This document shows, in pieces, positions 48,686-61,860 of a DNA stretch of 64,000 nt; within the stretch, counting starts at the first letter, position 1; each line of letters starts with the position of its first letter. Source of the DNA: Nageia nagi (taxonomy: Eukaryota; Pinophyta). A model generated the notes under the pieces. The model made no database searches, was not told the origin of the DNA, and was given only the letters and a program-made list of their open reading frames with translations. The DNA lies in the NCBI GenBank assembly GCA_050084985.1, contig JBITNC010000001.1, positions 75,888,001 to 75,952,000 on the forward strand. The letters run 5' to 3'. The position numbers and the translations under genes are program-made.

Positions 48686-49179
48686 TTGGAGGATCATCTT
48701 ACAATTTTTTGTGTGAAGTAAAACCACCTCAAGGTGTAATCTCTCCCACTTCTTAATTTTTTGAATTACTAATAATACTAACTTTTTTATTATTATGTAT
48801 GAATTCAATTTATGAGAATAATTAGCTTGAAAGTAATAATGTTATATTTATCATTTTTTTTAGTTAATATACTTCTTAGCTACAAAGTCTCTTATCTTAG
48901 CTGTAATGTATTGTTATGATATTTACCATGTAATTTGTGAGCATAAGCTTCCAATTTGTTTTACACTTTTTTTGGAAAAATTTATAAAATTTTGTAATTT
49001 TTTTCTTTCTACAATTCTTTTTTGCAAATTATTGTAGTTTTTTATACATATAAAAAAAGGGATTTTTTTTTTTACAATCGAAAGAAAAATATATTGCAAA
49101 ATTCTTTATCAATATTTTTTTTGAAATGAATATATATAATCTATCCTTTGTTACAATGTTTAATAAAATTTTATAAATA

Positions 49180-49219
<40 letters not shown>

Positions 49220-49260
49220 AATGGAAAATTATAAAAAAAAAAGGGGAAAAAAATAATTTG
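48686..49260. other. AT-rich start of copia B leader with (TA)n
   Basis: No ORF. Pure (TA)n at 49184-49216, with several poly-A and poly-T runs around it. Confidence 0.6.
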
Positions 49261-49261
49261 A

Positions 49262-49740
49262 ATGGGTGGTCACCACCATGGCTCAGCCCCTTCCTCTAGG
49301 AGACCGCCAAGCCCCCATGCTAGTGGCACTTTCTATCCACCTCTGCCATCGTTCATAGTTTTTTTTTTCAACCTATGGTACTCTAAACTCGCAGTACCAC
49401 CTAATGGATCCTTAGCCTATGGCTTCTTCACCTCGACTCAGCTCACTAAGTTCATGTCTTTTGGACTGTCCCTCCCTCCATTCCTATTCAACTACTTCAC
49501 CTCCTTACTGCACGACCTTAAGCCTTCGTGGTTCCACTTTCCTTCATGCTGCCCAATCGATGCTGCCCATCGTCACTGCCTTCCCAAACTCTGCAACCTT
49601 TGACAAGCCCCACTTCTAGCTTATGCCACCATGGGTGCTCTAGAAGAAGGTATGTTGTGGTTGTGAGTGCCTTGACATGCAAAATGTGGACCAATACATG
49701 AATTTTTGGCCTAGCCTGATGCAAAACGCCTTTGGAAGTA
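49262..49740. other. GC-rich patch of unknown origin in copia B leader
   Basis: A sharp change to C/G-rich sequence in a very AT-rich leader. A 113-codon plus frame (49262-49603, MGGHHHGSAPSSRRPPSPHA at its start) and a 68-codon minus frame (49724-49518) both fit. Neither has a recognisable domain, and codons do not settle the strand. The matching part of copia A is not in the window, so I cannot tell whether the patch belongs to the element, is a captured host fragment, or is a separate insertion. Confidence 0.5.
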
Positions 49741-51198
49741 CCCTTACCTCATCTTAAATTAAATTAAAAGCCTTGCTCCTTGTTTCAATGTTATTTTTCC
49801 TCCTCGTTCTATCAAATGGCCGCCACTTGATAGCATATCAAGTAAAATTAAAAGTTTGCCTTAATGATAGCACTTGGCAGATCAAATATTTAATGACTAT
49901 TTTTCATTATTGTACAAGGATGATTTTGTTTTTAGAATGCACAATGCTTTTTTTTTAAAAATGGGGGAGTTGTATTTTCTTTTTTGAAGTTACTTTTCTT
50001 TGAAATTGGGAAGTTTTATTTTCTAAAAATAAAAAGAAATATTTATATCTTTTTTTATTAAAAAAATAGCTAGAATTTATTATCTCTCAAGTGGTAAATT
50101 TAGAGTTTTTTTTTTCTTCTTATTATTATGTTTTTAAACGAGAGTATTTTCTTTCAAAAAGGATGTATGATTATGGAATTTTTATGAGGTATTTTTTTTA
50201 TAAAAAAAAAAAGGGGAAGAAATGATGTTATTTTTTAAAGTAATATATGATGAATTTTTTCATCTCTTGTCTTAACCTTGTTCTTGAAAATGCAAATATG
50301 AGTATTTGTGGTGTCTTTTAGGAATAGGAAAGTAAGAAGTCCTATTGCAAGAATGAATGCGCTTGATAAGAAGATGGACAAGCTTTGGAAGAAAACAAGG
50401 AAGAAAGAATATGAAGATAAAATATAAAAATGATCAATCCTTGCGAGACAAAGGAATGAAGTCATAGCCCGCATGCTCCACTTTTAAACTCGCTACAAAA
50501 TGAACTCCAATGCTTTTATGGATAAGTAAATGGTTCTTAGTTTTGAAATAAATCTTCCCTAAGCATGTTGATTTTAATTAACCTTGCTTTTATATGTTGT
50601 TAAGACTTGTGTTAACCTTGAGCATGTTGTAAAGCTCTTGGAGTCTTGTTTTGTAACTAACCTAAAAACTAAAGAAACTACTAATCCCTTATTGTGTGGT
50701 TATCCTTCTTTTTTGATTAATCAATAAATGCTCAAATTAAGTTAATTCAATGGTAAAATGTGCATTAACTTCAAATAATAACTTCAAAAACTAACCTCAA
50801 ATGCTGACTACAATTGTAGATTAGGGCTTACTAATCTTAAATCTACTTAGTGTTAAACAAAGTGCACTAACATAACTTACAATTTACTAACTCTAACTTA
50901 CAACTTACTAAGTACACATTACTAACCCAAATAAAGCTACAAACCTACAACTTATAAATTTCTTAATTTATACAAATTTGTACAAGTTTCTTTCAAATGC
51001 AACAATATTAAACATGATTTATTTATATTGGTTGGTTACTTCCAATTGTTATGATAATTGGTTAAATGCTTGATGGTTACTTAAATGATTATTAGTTACA
51101 TGGTTGAATAATTTTTCTATGTGTTATTATAATTATAGTTGAAAAATTGTACATTTTTGCTTCTTATGCAATAATCAATTAATGCTTCTTTTGTAGAT
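49741..51198 (+). other. Rest of the copia B leader
   Basis: From about 50325 this matches the copia A leader in reverse orientation (ctttggaagaaaacaaggaa; gaaactactaatccc; tacaattgtagatta). 49741-50320 is T-rich with no gene. The minus frame at 50235-50474 is noise. Confidence 0.6.
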
Positions 51199-52121
51199 AT
51201 GGGAGATTCCTTTCCACCTAAGCACATTCTTTATGGTTCCAACTATGGTAATTGGGAACCAAGAATGAAATCAAAGATTCAAGCATTCAAACTTTGGCAA
51301 ATGGTGAGAAAGAATCAAGTCATCCAAAAAGAAGCTAAAGCACTGGAGGTCTATAATAACAAGAATGAGTTGGCAACTTCTATGATCTTTAGGGTAATTT
51401 TATATGAAGATCTCCTCATGATTTTGACCTCAACATCTACCAAAGAATCATTGGATAGACTTAAGAATATCTATCTTGGGTATAAATTTTATAGGAGATT
51501 TTACATCCTTAAAAAACTCTTACAATCTCGTCAAGAGGAGGATGAAGGTGTGGAAATCTAATTGAATAAAATTATTGATGTAAGGAATCAACTTATGAGT
51601 TATGAATGTAATTGGATCAATGATAATTCATGGTATTCATCATATTGCAAATCCTCTCAACCAATTTTAGTCACTTTGTGACTATTATTGAGACTAGGGT
51701 TGATGATGAAGATAAAGTTTTCTCTCTAGAAAATCTTTCTAGACTCCTCTTAAAGCATGAAGAGACCATCAATAACAAGGTGTTGATTTCTTCTTCAAAG
51801 GAGCAAAATGTTTCTTTAGGTGCAACTAAGATGACTCACTTCAATAAGAAGTTTAGAAATCTTAAGAAGACTCCTTATGCTCATCCTAGGAATAATGGAA
51901 AAAAGAATGGAAAAAAACATCATGATCACAAATGCAAGTCAAACAAACCTCATGTGCCTAAGAAAACGTTTGATGGAAATTGTAACTTTTATGGCATCTA
52001 TGATCATAAGGATAACCAAGGAAAAGGTAGAGGTAATGTGAATAACATCAAAGGAAATAATAATAAGAAAAATGCTTATGTTTGTGATTTTTATTACATA
52101 TTCTCATACTTTTTCAAATAA
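51199..52121 (+). pseudogene. gag: Copia B gag
   Basis: Starts MGDSFPPKHILYGSNYGNWE at 51199, just after the leader, as in copia A. NYGNWEPRMKSKIQAFKLWQ is the classic copia Gag opening. The first frame runs 120 codons to a stop at 51559. A second frame (51630-52121) carries NFSHFVTIIETR, LSRLLLKHEETINNKV and a Lys/Asn-rich nucleocapsid. The knuckle reads CNFYGIYDHKDNQ, with the second Cys changed to Tyr and the last to Gln. Gag would form the particle; this one is split by stops and a frame change. Confidence 0.85.
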
Positions 52122-53440
52122 TTTGGTAGTGAATTTAGGTTGCACTAATCATATGAGCTTTGAAAGGAATAAGTTTGGAAACTTTCACAAACATAGGAAG
52201 GATGTAGTAGTAATAAGTGTAACTCAATGTTAGAAGCCCAAGGGATTGGAAGCATCTTGATGCATGGGATGGTGATTTAATATGTATTTTTTATGCTTAA
52301 GTTAAGGATGAATCTTTGATCAATTATTCAAGTTACAAGAAAGGGATATACATTTGAGTTCAATTCGAATGCTTGGAGTTTAAGGAAAGGGTTTGTTGCT
52401 TTTATAAAAGGATCAATTAAGAATGACCTTATATAGTTGATCAAGTGCCTACTAAGTTATGCCTAGCTTCAAATGTTTGTTCTAAAGGAAATCTTTACCA
52501 TCAATGTTTAGGTCACCTAAATCATAAAAGTATTCAAGATATTATCAAAGGGTTACCTTTCATATCACCCACGATTGGCCTTTATGAAAATTGCATCTTA
52601 GGGAAGATGAAATGATAAAAATTTGAGAAGGACAAGGAAACTAGAGCATCTCAACCTCTCAAGTTGATACACTCAGATTTGATGGGTCCTTTTCAAACTA
52701 AATCACTTGAAGGAATATCTTATATCCTTACTTTTATTGATGAATTTAGTAGGTTAACTTTTGGATATCTACTAGAACATAAAGATCAAATGTTTGATAT
52801 GTTTAAGAAGTTCATGACCTTAGTTAAAAATTAAACCAATTTGATAATCAAGATGCTAAGGTCAGATAATGGAGGTAAATACATAAGCAATGAATTTAAC
52901 AAATTTTGTGCAAACTATAGGATCAAAATGTAGTTTACTAACCCTTATACTCTACAACATAATGGTGTTATAGAATGGAATAATAGAACCATAATGGAGA
53001 TGGATAGATGCATGATAGTTAATATTCCTAAGTATTTATGGGATGAAGCTATGAGCACTTTTATCTACACCTTGAATAGGTATCACATAAAATTAGTTGA
53101 AAGGAAAATACCATAGGAGGCATGGATAGAAAAGAAACATGATATCTCTCATCTAAGGGTCTTTGGATGTAAAGAGTTTTCCTTCATAGTGTCTAAAAAA
53201 TGAAAGAAGTTAGATAATAAGTCACAAAAATGCATCTTTATGGGATATAATAATCAACATAGAGGATATAGGCTCTACTCTCATTTAGCAAAAGGAGCTA
53301 TTATTTCAAGGGATGTTAATTTTAATGATATTCCTTATGACTCTTCTTCAAAAGAAGTCTTTGAATACCCTTTAGAAATTCCTAAGTGGTTGGATATCTC
53401 TTTAGATAAGTTGCTTTAAAAGAAAAATTCCCCAACTCAA
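52122..53440 (+). pseudogene. int: Copia B protease start and integrase
   Basis: NLGCTNHMSFERNKF near 52131-52175 is the protease start with the catalytic Asp lost (reads VNLGC instead of VDSGC). Integrase: a decayed HHCC part with YHQCLGHLNHKSIQD-like sequence near 52500, then IHSDLMGPFQTKSLEG near 52670 (first Asp), FIDEFSRLTFGYLLEHKDQM, MLRSDNGGKYISNEF near 52855 (second Asp) and TLQHNGVIEWNNRTIMEMD near 52950 (catalytic Glu kept). Then KKHDISHLRVFGCK and KKCIFMGY-like sequence through NQHRGYRLYS. The integrase triad survives despite stops and frame changes elsewhere. Confidence 0.82.
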
Positions 53441-54919
53441 ATGATAACTAGAAGCATGACTTTGAATAAGTCTCTCCTTGCTAAAATCAACAATCATAAT
53501 GAGCCTTCAACCTTTAAGGAGGCATCTAAAAGTGCTTGTTGGATCGATTTCATGAAGTTGGAATATGAGGTGCTTATGAAAAATGGAACTTGGGACTTAG
53601 TTCCAAGTTCATCTTTAAATAATATAATTGCAAACAAGTGGATTTTTAAGATCAAATACAATTCAAAAGGTGAAATTAAGAAATATTTAAGGTAAGGTTT
53701 GTGGCTAAGGGTTTCGCTCAAAAGTATAGAGTTGATTATGAGGAAATGTTTTCCCTAGTAAAAAAGATGGCTATAGTTAGATTGATTCTTATCCTTTTAG
53801 CAAGTCAAGGTTGGAAGGTAATTCAGCTTGATGTAAAGAGAGCATTTCTCAATGGTGACTTAGATGTTGAGATCTTCATGAGTCAGCCATAAGGTTTTGT
53901 TATGCAAGGAATAGAGTCCCATATGTGCAAGCTAAAGAAATATTTTTATGGAAGTAAGTAAGCACCAAGAGCATGGCATAAGAAAATTTCAGGATATTTT
54001 GAGACTCTTGAGTTCTCCAAATGCTACTCAATTTCATATATTTATATTTTCAATGAAGTAAAATACTTGTTTCTTAATTCTTCTTTATGTGCATGATATT
54101 TTTATCATGAAGAATAATATGCTGATCATAAATGAGTATGTAACCAAACATAAGATAGAATATAAACTAATTAATCCTTATCTCCTACACTACTACCTTG
54201 GTAAGAAAGTAATCAATGTAATGATTGTACCTACATTAGTTAATCTAAATACATCTTAGATATTTGGAATAAGTTTGGAATGGAAGAGTATAAGCACATG
54301 GCTATTCCCATTACTCCTAGAATCAAGCTTGAGACTAGCTCAAAATCTCATTTGGGAGATGTTATAAGTACTAGTAGCTTATTAGTAGTATTTTTTATTT
54401 GACTATATTTAGGCTAGATATTGCCTATGCAATGAATCTGGTAAAAACATTTATGCATAAGCCTAATGTTGATCATCTTCAAAATGCTTAAAAGATTTTG
54501 AGTTATATTGCAAGCATAAAGGATCTTTCCCTCAAGTTTACCAAGTTGCCTACTTTTATTCTCCTAAGTTCTCAAATTCTAACTATGAGGGTGACATAGA
54601 TGATAGGAAATCCTCTTCTACTTATGTATTTAATATTACATTAGGTGTTATCTCTTAGTGTTCCAAGAATCATCCTATAATCACTCTATTTACCACATAA
54701 GAAAAATATAGAGCTATGATTATACCATCTTGGGAAGCAAATTGGCTTAGGCATATTCTAAAAAAAATTAGGTATGAGCAAGTTATCCCATCCTTGATAT
54801 ATTTACATAATCAATCAGCCATTTCTTTGGCCAAAAACCTTGTGTTCAATCAAAAAATAATACATGCCAAAATCCAAGCTCATGTCATCAGAGACAAAGT
54901 TTTGGATGGCACATTGTAG
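53441..54919 (+). pseudogene. pol: Copia B reverse transcriptase and RNase H
   Basis: The first frame (53441-53695) reads EPSTFKEASKSACWIDFMKL and NGTWDLVPSSSLNNIIANKW, the usual entry to copia RT. It shifts by one base near 53690 and continues MAKGFAQKYRVDYEEMFSLV and VIQLDVKRAFLNGDLDVEIF. At about 54083-54100 the catalytic motif reads YVHD: the first Asp of YVDD is His. Then YYLGKKVIN, and RNase H ends with LIYLHNQSAISLAKNLVFNQ and IQAHVIRDKVLDGT at 54919. It would copy element RNA. Inactive by active-site change, frameshift and stops. Confidence 0.87.
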
Positions 54920-55336
54920 CTTTAGTATTATCCATCGAATAAAATTTTTTGTAGCTTTAGTATTATCCATCGAATAAAATATTTTATTATTTATTCACCA
55001 AGCCCCTTTCAAAAACTCAATTTTATAATATTTAATGGTCTCTTGACGTGGTAAAGTTTCCCTCAAAGGGGAGTGAAATTTTAATTCTTATTGAATTTAT
55101 TTTTTGTGATGACAACTTCATCCCTATGAGGATCTTTTAATTATATAGTGTTGATTTTTGTGTACACTTTTATATTTGGTTCTCCATGTATGAGGAACTA
55201 ATATGTGCATGTTGGCATTGTTTAGTTATCCACATGTGATGAACTTGTTTGTACACTTCTTGCACTATTTAGTTATACATTTATTATGAACTAGTATGTG
55301 CATGATTGGATGTATATCATAGTTTTTTATAATGAT
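54920..55336 (+). other. Copia B 3' region, cut by Tat element 2
   Basis: Matches the copia A 3' region (43560-43390 reversed). A short duplication of about 38 bp sits at 54924-54998 (tagctttagtattatccatc twice). From 55160, blocks of about 60 bp with tatgtgcatg and tttagttat recur two to three times. A purine tract caaaggggagtgaa near 55064 is internal, as in copia A. No 3' LTR is reached. Confidence 0.6.
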
Positions 55337-56367
55337 TGTAGACACCCAAAAATATACCTTTCACTTATCACACATCAAATCAATCATGATTCTTTTCATA
55401 AGGGTTAACTATCAAAAGCAAGATCATGGAACAATCATTAATTAGCTAAAAATTGAGATTTAATTCTATTCAAAAAAGGTTTTAGAAATAATTAAAAGGA
55501 TATACCTAAATCTTCTTATTTTATTTATTTTATTACATTATATTGATTTATTCTTTACCTTCTTTCCAATGCTTCAAATGGAAAAGAAAATGGAGCTACG
55601 ATTTGTGAGTTATGACCTTTTGAAAATTGGGTAAAAAATCATAATTTCAATCCTCATCATCAGTGATTTTATCCAATCATTGGCAATTGAGTCCAATTCT
55701 TGATGCCTGATACCCAATCATTGGTGACCCTAAAACACGTAAAATCAACCTAAAAATGGATAAAACTAAAGAATTTGGAAAATAAATCAAAGGATGACTA
55801 ATATCTTATCATCCCATGCCTCCTTACTTCAAATTAGGATAATGAAAAGGCTAGATCTACTTTTCCATCTAGATTTTTGTCCCAAAAATGGCAACTTTGG
55901 TAGTTTCTAAGATCTATAAATAAGCCTTTAATAGTGAAGTAGAAAGGACCCAGATTGAATGCAACCGTAAATGCATTTCATTTTTCCATACTTTCATACT
56001 TGTACTTTATTATACTTCCATACATTTTAAACTATGTGAGCAAGTATGTTTTGATGTGTTGTTTATGTATGTGTAGTATTTATAGAAACAATAGCTAATT
56101 TGAGCAAAGAAAAACCAAAAAACTAACAAAAAAGAAGTAATCAACATTATTCTCTTTCTTCTACAGGTTTCATAAAACATTACTTGGAGCTTATAGATAG
56201 TAGAAAAGAAGGCTTTCAAGAGGCCCATATCATTTCTTATACTTAAACCCTCCATGTGAGGTAAAACCTATAAACAAAAGTGAGGTTTACTCATAAATAC
56301 TAGAGAATGGAGTTGATTATGATATCTCTTATCTTGTATGCATGCAAGGTTTTTTTTTGAGTAAACA
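55337..56367 (+). repeat. 5' LTR of Tat element 2
   Basis: 1031 bp, TGTAGACACC start, gagtaaaca end. Longer than both LTRs of element 1. It contains caatcattgg-type repeats near 55670-55735, also seen in the 5' LTR of element 1. Confidence 0.8.
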
Positions 56368-56370
56368 TTT

Positions 56371-56387
56371 TGGTGCTAGAAGGAGGG
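56371..56387 (+). other. Primer-binding site, Tat element 2
   Basis: tggtgctagaaggaggg, three bases after the LTR. It begins with TGG. The tRNA was not identified. Confidence 0.55.
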
Positions 56388-57174
56388 CCCTCACATGCAA
56401 GCTACACTGAAAATGAGGCTAAGGGTATTTCTTGCTATTTATATTTCACTTTTTATCTTCTATATTTATGGAATCATAATTAAATCTCATACATTTTCTA
56501 TTTGCTATTCTGTATTTTCTATCTATGCAATTGCTGACTATTAATATCAGGTGCTAGCGATTGAGGTCGGAATGCTAGCGATTAGGTTTGGAACACCAAC
56601 AATTTAATTGAAACACTAGCATATATACTGGGTCACCAAAGATTATATGTAAAAATCTGAAAATATCATCAACTCAAAATAAAAGGTATAAGTTTCAACT
56701 TTTGTGAATACTAAAAGCGTAAATTAGGCATTAAAAATGAAAATAGAAAAGAACCCTTGTTTGTGATTTCTTTGCCTAGATTGCATATAGGAAGGGTAGA
56801 TGTATGTTTAGGAAACATGCATTGTTTCTATTTTACTTAAATGATTTATACAAAAGTTATCTATTTTTGTTGGATTTTGGGAATGACAAATAAAATCACC
56901 TAATACTTTCCATTACACCCATATATGCTCTCCCTTTGTATCGAAAGGTGATCTTAGGTTATCAGAATGGGTGCAATAGGAAAAGAGTAAATGAATTCTT
57001 TTTTACTTTTTCACTTTTATCACTAAAATTAGTAAATAATTTTCACTAAGTTATTCTATACTTAGAAGGAGGAATGAACTCTCATTTGAAAAATGGAATA
57101 AATATAAAATTAATTTACTAGGTTTAAGGTAAACTCAAAATATATTAAATTGGTTAATTTACTGGGTGGGTATT

Positions 57175-57485
57175 TTTCCTTCACATTAATACTCTTCATG
57201 GTCCACCTCATCACTCTAAAAGTGGGTTGAAGGATGGTAATTGAAGAGGAGTTAAAGAACCAAATATAAGAAAATTTTCTCACATTAAAACTCTTCATGG
57301 TCCACCTCATCACTCTGAATGGATGTTGAAGGATAGTAATTTAAAGAGGATTTATAGAACCTAATCTAATAAAATTTATCTCACATTAATACTCTTCATG
57401 GTCTACCTCATCACTCTGAAAGGGGGTCAAAGGATGGTAATTTTAAGAGGAGTTAACAAATCTCATTTAAGGTAATTTACATTTA
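57175..57485. repeat. Leader tandem array, three units of about 112 bp
   Basis: Each unit has cacattaatactcttcatgg (or aaaactcttcatgg), cacctcatcactct, tgaaggatggtaatt and gaggagtta. Element 1 keeps two units at 16885-17100. The minus frame at 57110-57313 lies in it and is not a gene. Confidence 0.75.
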
Positions 57486-58299
57486 ATGACTTCTTCTATA
57501 CCTTATTTTGCCTCTCTCAAATGAGGTCAAAGGTAGATAAGAATACTAAGAAGTGGTAAATGAACTTCACTTAATTACTTCTACACTCAAAAGAGTAAAT
57601 GAATCTCATTAACTTTTGGTTAAAGAATCACACTAAAAGTGGTAATGAATTTTTGTGGGTTAGATCAAGACTCATTAATTAAAGCACTACTTTTTTCATA
57701 TTATAAAAATATAATCAAAGGAAATGTATGTTGAGTTGGGTTGTAGTTATCATGAGTATTTTATTTTTAATGTATATGTGTAAAAACCTTTTAAAAATAA
57801 ACATAAATGAGTTGGAGGTGATGACCAAACATTGATTCTATATTTCTTATGCACCCACCAACCACACCATAAGCCATAAAGCTAGACCTAGAGATGAATT
57901 TCAAGTTCTAGGATAAAATTCATCACTTTTCGTTGGATGAATATAAATAAGGTGACTATGCTTGGATTCCACTATCAATATAGCCTTCAACGAATTCCCC
58001 AAACCCCATTGCACTAAGGGGACTACCTTAAATACCAAGCTAATGCATTGCCATAGATTGCCTTTAGAATTTTAGCCTACCCTTGTTTAAACACATGACT
58101 AGAAAAAATAATCTAGGAAAATTAATAAAAATAAAATGAACAACTCACATACTCATTAATAAAGATTAATTCAATTTACCAACAAAATTAGATAAGATAA
58201 TCACACCAAAAAAGTGAGTTTCTAAATAGTTATTTATGCATATAATTTTTTTCTCACAAATATAAAATGATAAAAAATATGATGGTTATTTGATGTTTG

Positions 58300-61140
58300 T
58301 CTTTTTACTTTATTTCACTCTAAAATTATCTTCCTTTTCCTATCAAAGTGAAATCAAAAGAATGAAAAATACCAAAGGATCTCGATGTTAATGTTGAAGA
58401 ACACTCACGCATTTTGAAATACCAACCTTGGATAAATATCCTACTTCTCCTTCTGAGGTTGTGAAGGATGATTCTAACATTAAAAGTAAATAAATAAATA
58501 TTGAAACTAAGAATATCATAACATATTTATTTGAGTTAGAATATCTTCCTCTTCATCTTATTCAACCTTTAGAAAACTTTATTGGATTTATGAAGAGTTG
58601 GAGTGTAATGCAACAAATTCCTCATGGGATGAATATGAAAATAAAGATAACACATTTTATATAAATATTGAGAGTTCATTGACACACATTAATGACTTAA
58701 AATCTTCTTGTTCCTCTCCTTTGATACTATCAAGCCTCTAACTATGTCTCATAACTTTGGTTCATGGAGGGATGAACTTGATATTAGCATTGAAGATTTT
58801 GATATAAGATCATTTACTAGATCATATGAATTTCTAGAGCTTGATGCTATGACTTCTTCATCACCACTTTAGGATAATATGATACTAAAAATGAGAAACT
58901 TGGCATGGATTCCAAGGATCCTTTGGAGCACCTTATAGAATTACAATCTTATCCCCGTGCTCCTCTTGAACCATAGGACATCCTATTGAGTCTTATGATC
59001 CTCTTGAGTTTAGTGTTATAAATTATTTACCCTCATCATGGAAATAAATTAAGGATTTTGATATAGAAATTGAAATATTCTTGGCTTGTCTCATAGAACC
59101 TAAGGAATCTCAATTATGAAGAAATGAAAAACATGAAGATGAAGCTTCTACGTTTAATACACACAAACCTAGAAATAAAAATCCACATAGAGAAGGAGGA
59201 TATCCTAGTTATGTTAATTAAAATGATTTTGATAAGGTTGGATTTCATTTAACTCAGTTAATATCTTCAAAATACCAATCTATTTTGCCTCAAATTTGGG
59301 AATATGATAGAGAGTATGGTATTGTAATAGATAAGCCACCCATACCTCTTTTTGGATCTCATATAACTAGAAATTTTTCTCAAAGGGTGTCCTATGAACC
59401 TAAACATAATGATGTAACACAATTTTCACCAAATGGGCAAAAATTTGTTTTCTTATTATGAAATATGATTGTTCTCCATCGATAACATCTATGATCGATG
59501 ATTTGGATGACCAAATTCCCATACATACAACAACTTACAATGCCCATACTAAACCTTAACAACAAACAAATATGCATAATAATTCTTTCTTAGGCATGGA
59601 TTCTAACACATCAACTCATATGAGGGGTAAGGAGATACTCATTACGAAACCCAAAAGGGTGGTCCAAAAAATTAATTTGAAATCCCAAAGATAATCTCTT
59701 ATGATGATATAAGAATACAAGGAAAAACACCATATGTTTATGATCAACATAAGAAATCCTTCAACAAATTGGTTGATGAAGTAAAACAAAAAGAAAAAAA
59801 ACAACAAAAATATGTCTTCTATAATCAATATGAAAAATCAACTAGGTGTACTAATAAACTAAGATAAGAGAAGACAGGACAAAAATATGAGAAAGAAGCT
59901 AAGAAAAATCAACTGAATCAATGTTGGTTGCAATCATCATCAACTCTTAATCATAGAGCTTGTAGATATCAAGATCCTTACCTTAATCAATGAAAGGAAG
60001 CATCTCTTAAAGATTTAGATTATCACTATCAAAAGTCCTTATCACCTTCTTTATTGCCTTATAAATAAGTATATTATGATTTAGAATCATCATCCAAACA
60101 AGGGTATAGACCTTTCCAAGGGCATGAATAAGAAGCAAATCCAATAAATGAAGAATATCCTATGTATTTGCAAAATGAACCAAAAAAAAAAGGAAACAAA
60201 AGGTGATAACTTTCATGAAAGGGTAAAGGAAATAGAAAGGAGTTGTGTATTCAAGATGAATAAAAATATAATTATGAAATAATTTGCAATGAACCAATTC
60301 ATCACAATATTCCTTAGAAGGAAATTCTTTTCAAATTTGAAATTCCAAATATCAGATCATTTAAAGGAAAGGAAGATCCTAAGGAACATTTAAGATGATT
60401 TAAATACTCAAGTTATTTTATTACCAATGATGATGCATTAATGTTACGTATCTTTCCTATGACACTTGCTAACCAATCAATAGATTGGTACAACAATTTG
60501 CCACAACATAGTATTTATTTATTTTCTTAATTGGCAAATACACTCTTAGAACATTTTAGAATTAATATCAAAGAAAAATATTCTATCATGGATCTTGCGA
60601 AACTACAACAATTTCATGAATCAATCATAGAATTTATTTTATGATGGAGTGTCATACTATCTTACATGAATTATAATTTACCTCAAGAAAAGTTGGTTAA
60701 ATTATTCAATCAAAGTTGTTTAAGGCCTATTGCTAGTATATTACAAATTCAACAACATACGACCTTAGAAGAAACTATTACCCAAGAAAATGTAATCAAG
60801 AAAGTAAAAATCTAGGATGGTGAAATAAATATTAACAATCAAGAAAGGGATCAAATACCAAAAAAAATGTTTACACCTTTATCAAAATCTATTTTTGATA
60901 TTTTGAAGAAATTGTGTGATCATCAAATTATTAACTTTCTTGCTATAAAACTAGAAAATCTTAAAGCAAAAGAAAGCAAATGGTATAACAAAAAAGAGTT
61001 TTGTAATTATTATCACCAAAAAGGTCATGATACAAATAATTATAGAATGTTAAAAGATAAAATTCAAGATTTAATCAACGATGGTAAGTTGGAAGTGGAT
61101 AATCTTATTTATATTTCAAATCAAAATTTAGGAATTTGTT
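58300..61140 (+). pseudogene. gag: Gag of Tat element 2 with long N-terminal part
   Basis: 58300-59680 is poorly readable. From about 59690 a frame gives DDIRIQGKTPYVYDQHKKSF and a Lys/Gln-rich stretch, then after stops the Gag core: FEIPNIRSFKGKEDPKEHL near 60340, SIDWYNNLPQHSIYLFS near 60480 and LANTLLEHFRINIKEKYS. The end (60867-61140) is FCNYYHQKGHDTNNYRMLKD then KIQDLINDGKLEVDN, the H/C-type finger of Tat Gag with the last Cys replaced by Tyr. It would build the particle. More than ten stops and at least one frame change. Confidence 0.75.
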
Positions 61141-61262
61141 GATACTCAATTGTTCCATATCAAGTAAATATTATAAACATTATACCTAGTTACAATAAAA
61201 GGATACACACTTAGAATCAAAATGAGCAACAATAATAACAGTTAAAAATCTCATCAATAAAA

Positions 61263-61860
61263 ATGTCCTTATTTGAGTTATTACAACAATCTAAAACTTA
61301 TAAGGATGCTATGAATCAAATACTTAAAGAGATTGAAATGGATGTAAGTAATCCTAAAAGTTTTATTTCATTTATTAAAAAGATTAGAATAGTCCTCCAA
61401 CCCATAGTTTCATTTTATGATTATGAGATAAAACCAAATAATGGACCTCAAGGATTAGATCCTCCTTTACATGTCATAAGTAAAGTATATGGTAAGTTTA
61501 TTAATAGAATATTAATAGATGAATGATCAAATATCAATATCATGTCTATATTAGCATATCAAAAGTTGAATCTTTTCTTATCTTATATTTTTGCACCATC
61601 TTCAAAAATAAAGGCATTCAACAATGCCTTATGTTCAACAATAGGATCAATAGTATTACCCATCACTATCAAATCCAAGATAATACAAACATTGCTACAT
61701 GTTATTAAAGGAGATATCCAATAATATAATATTCTTTTAAGAAGACCATGGATTTTAGAAATAGAATGTGTCCCATATACATTACATGGTTGTCTAAAAT
61801 ACATTCATGAGGGGATAGTCCATTGCATTCTAAGAGATGAAAATCCATACTCACATTACA
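61263..61860 (+). pseudogene. pro: Retropepsin of Tat element 2
   Basis: MSLFELLQQSKTYKDAMNQI opens the frame. GPQGLDPPLHVISKVYGKFI precedes the active site ILIDE-stop-SNINIM near 61510-61545, where the catalytic Asp is kept and a tga stands two codons after it. A frame change follows, with AFNNALCSTIGSIVLPITIK and, near 61735, LLRRPWILEIECVPYTLHGC. The minus frame at 61583-61804 is its antisense. Confidence 0.8.

Noticed and set aside
61583-61804. Minus-strand frame similar to one at 19515-19730
   Set aside because: The similarity comes from the conserved protease coding sequence on the plus strand of both Tat elements.
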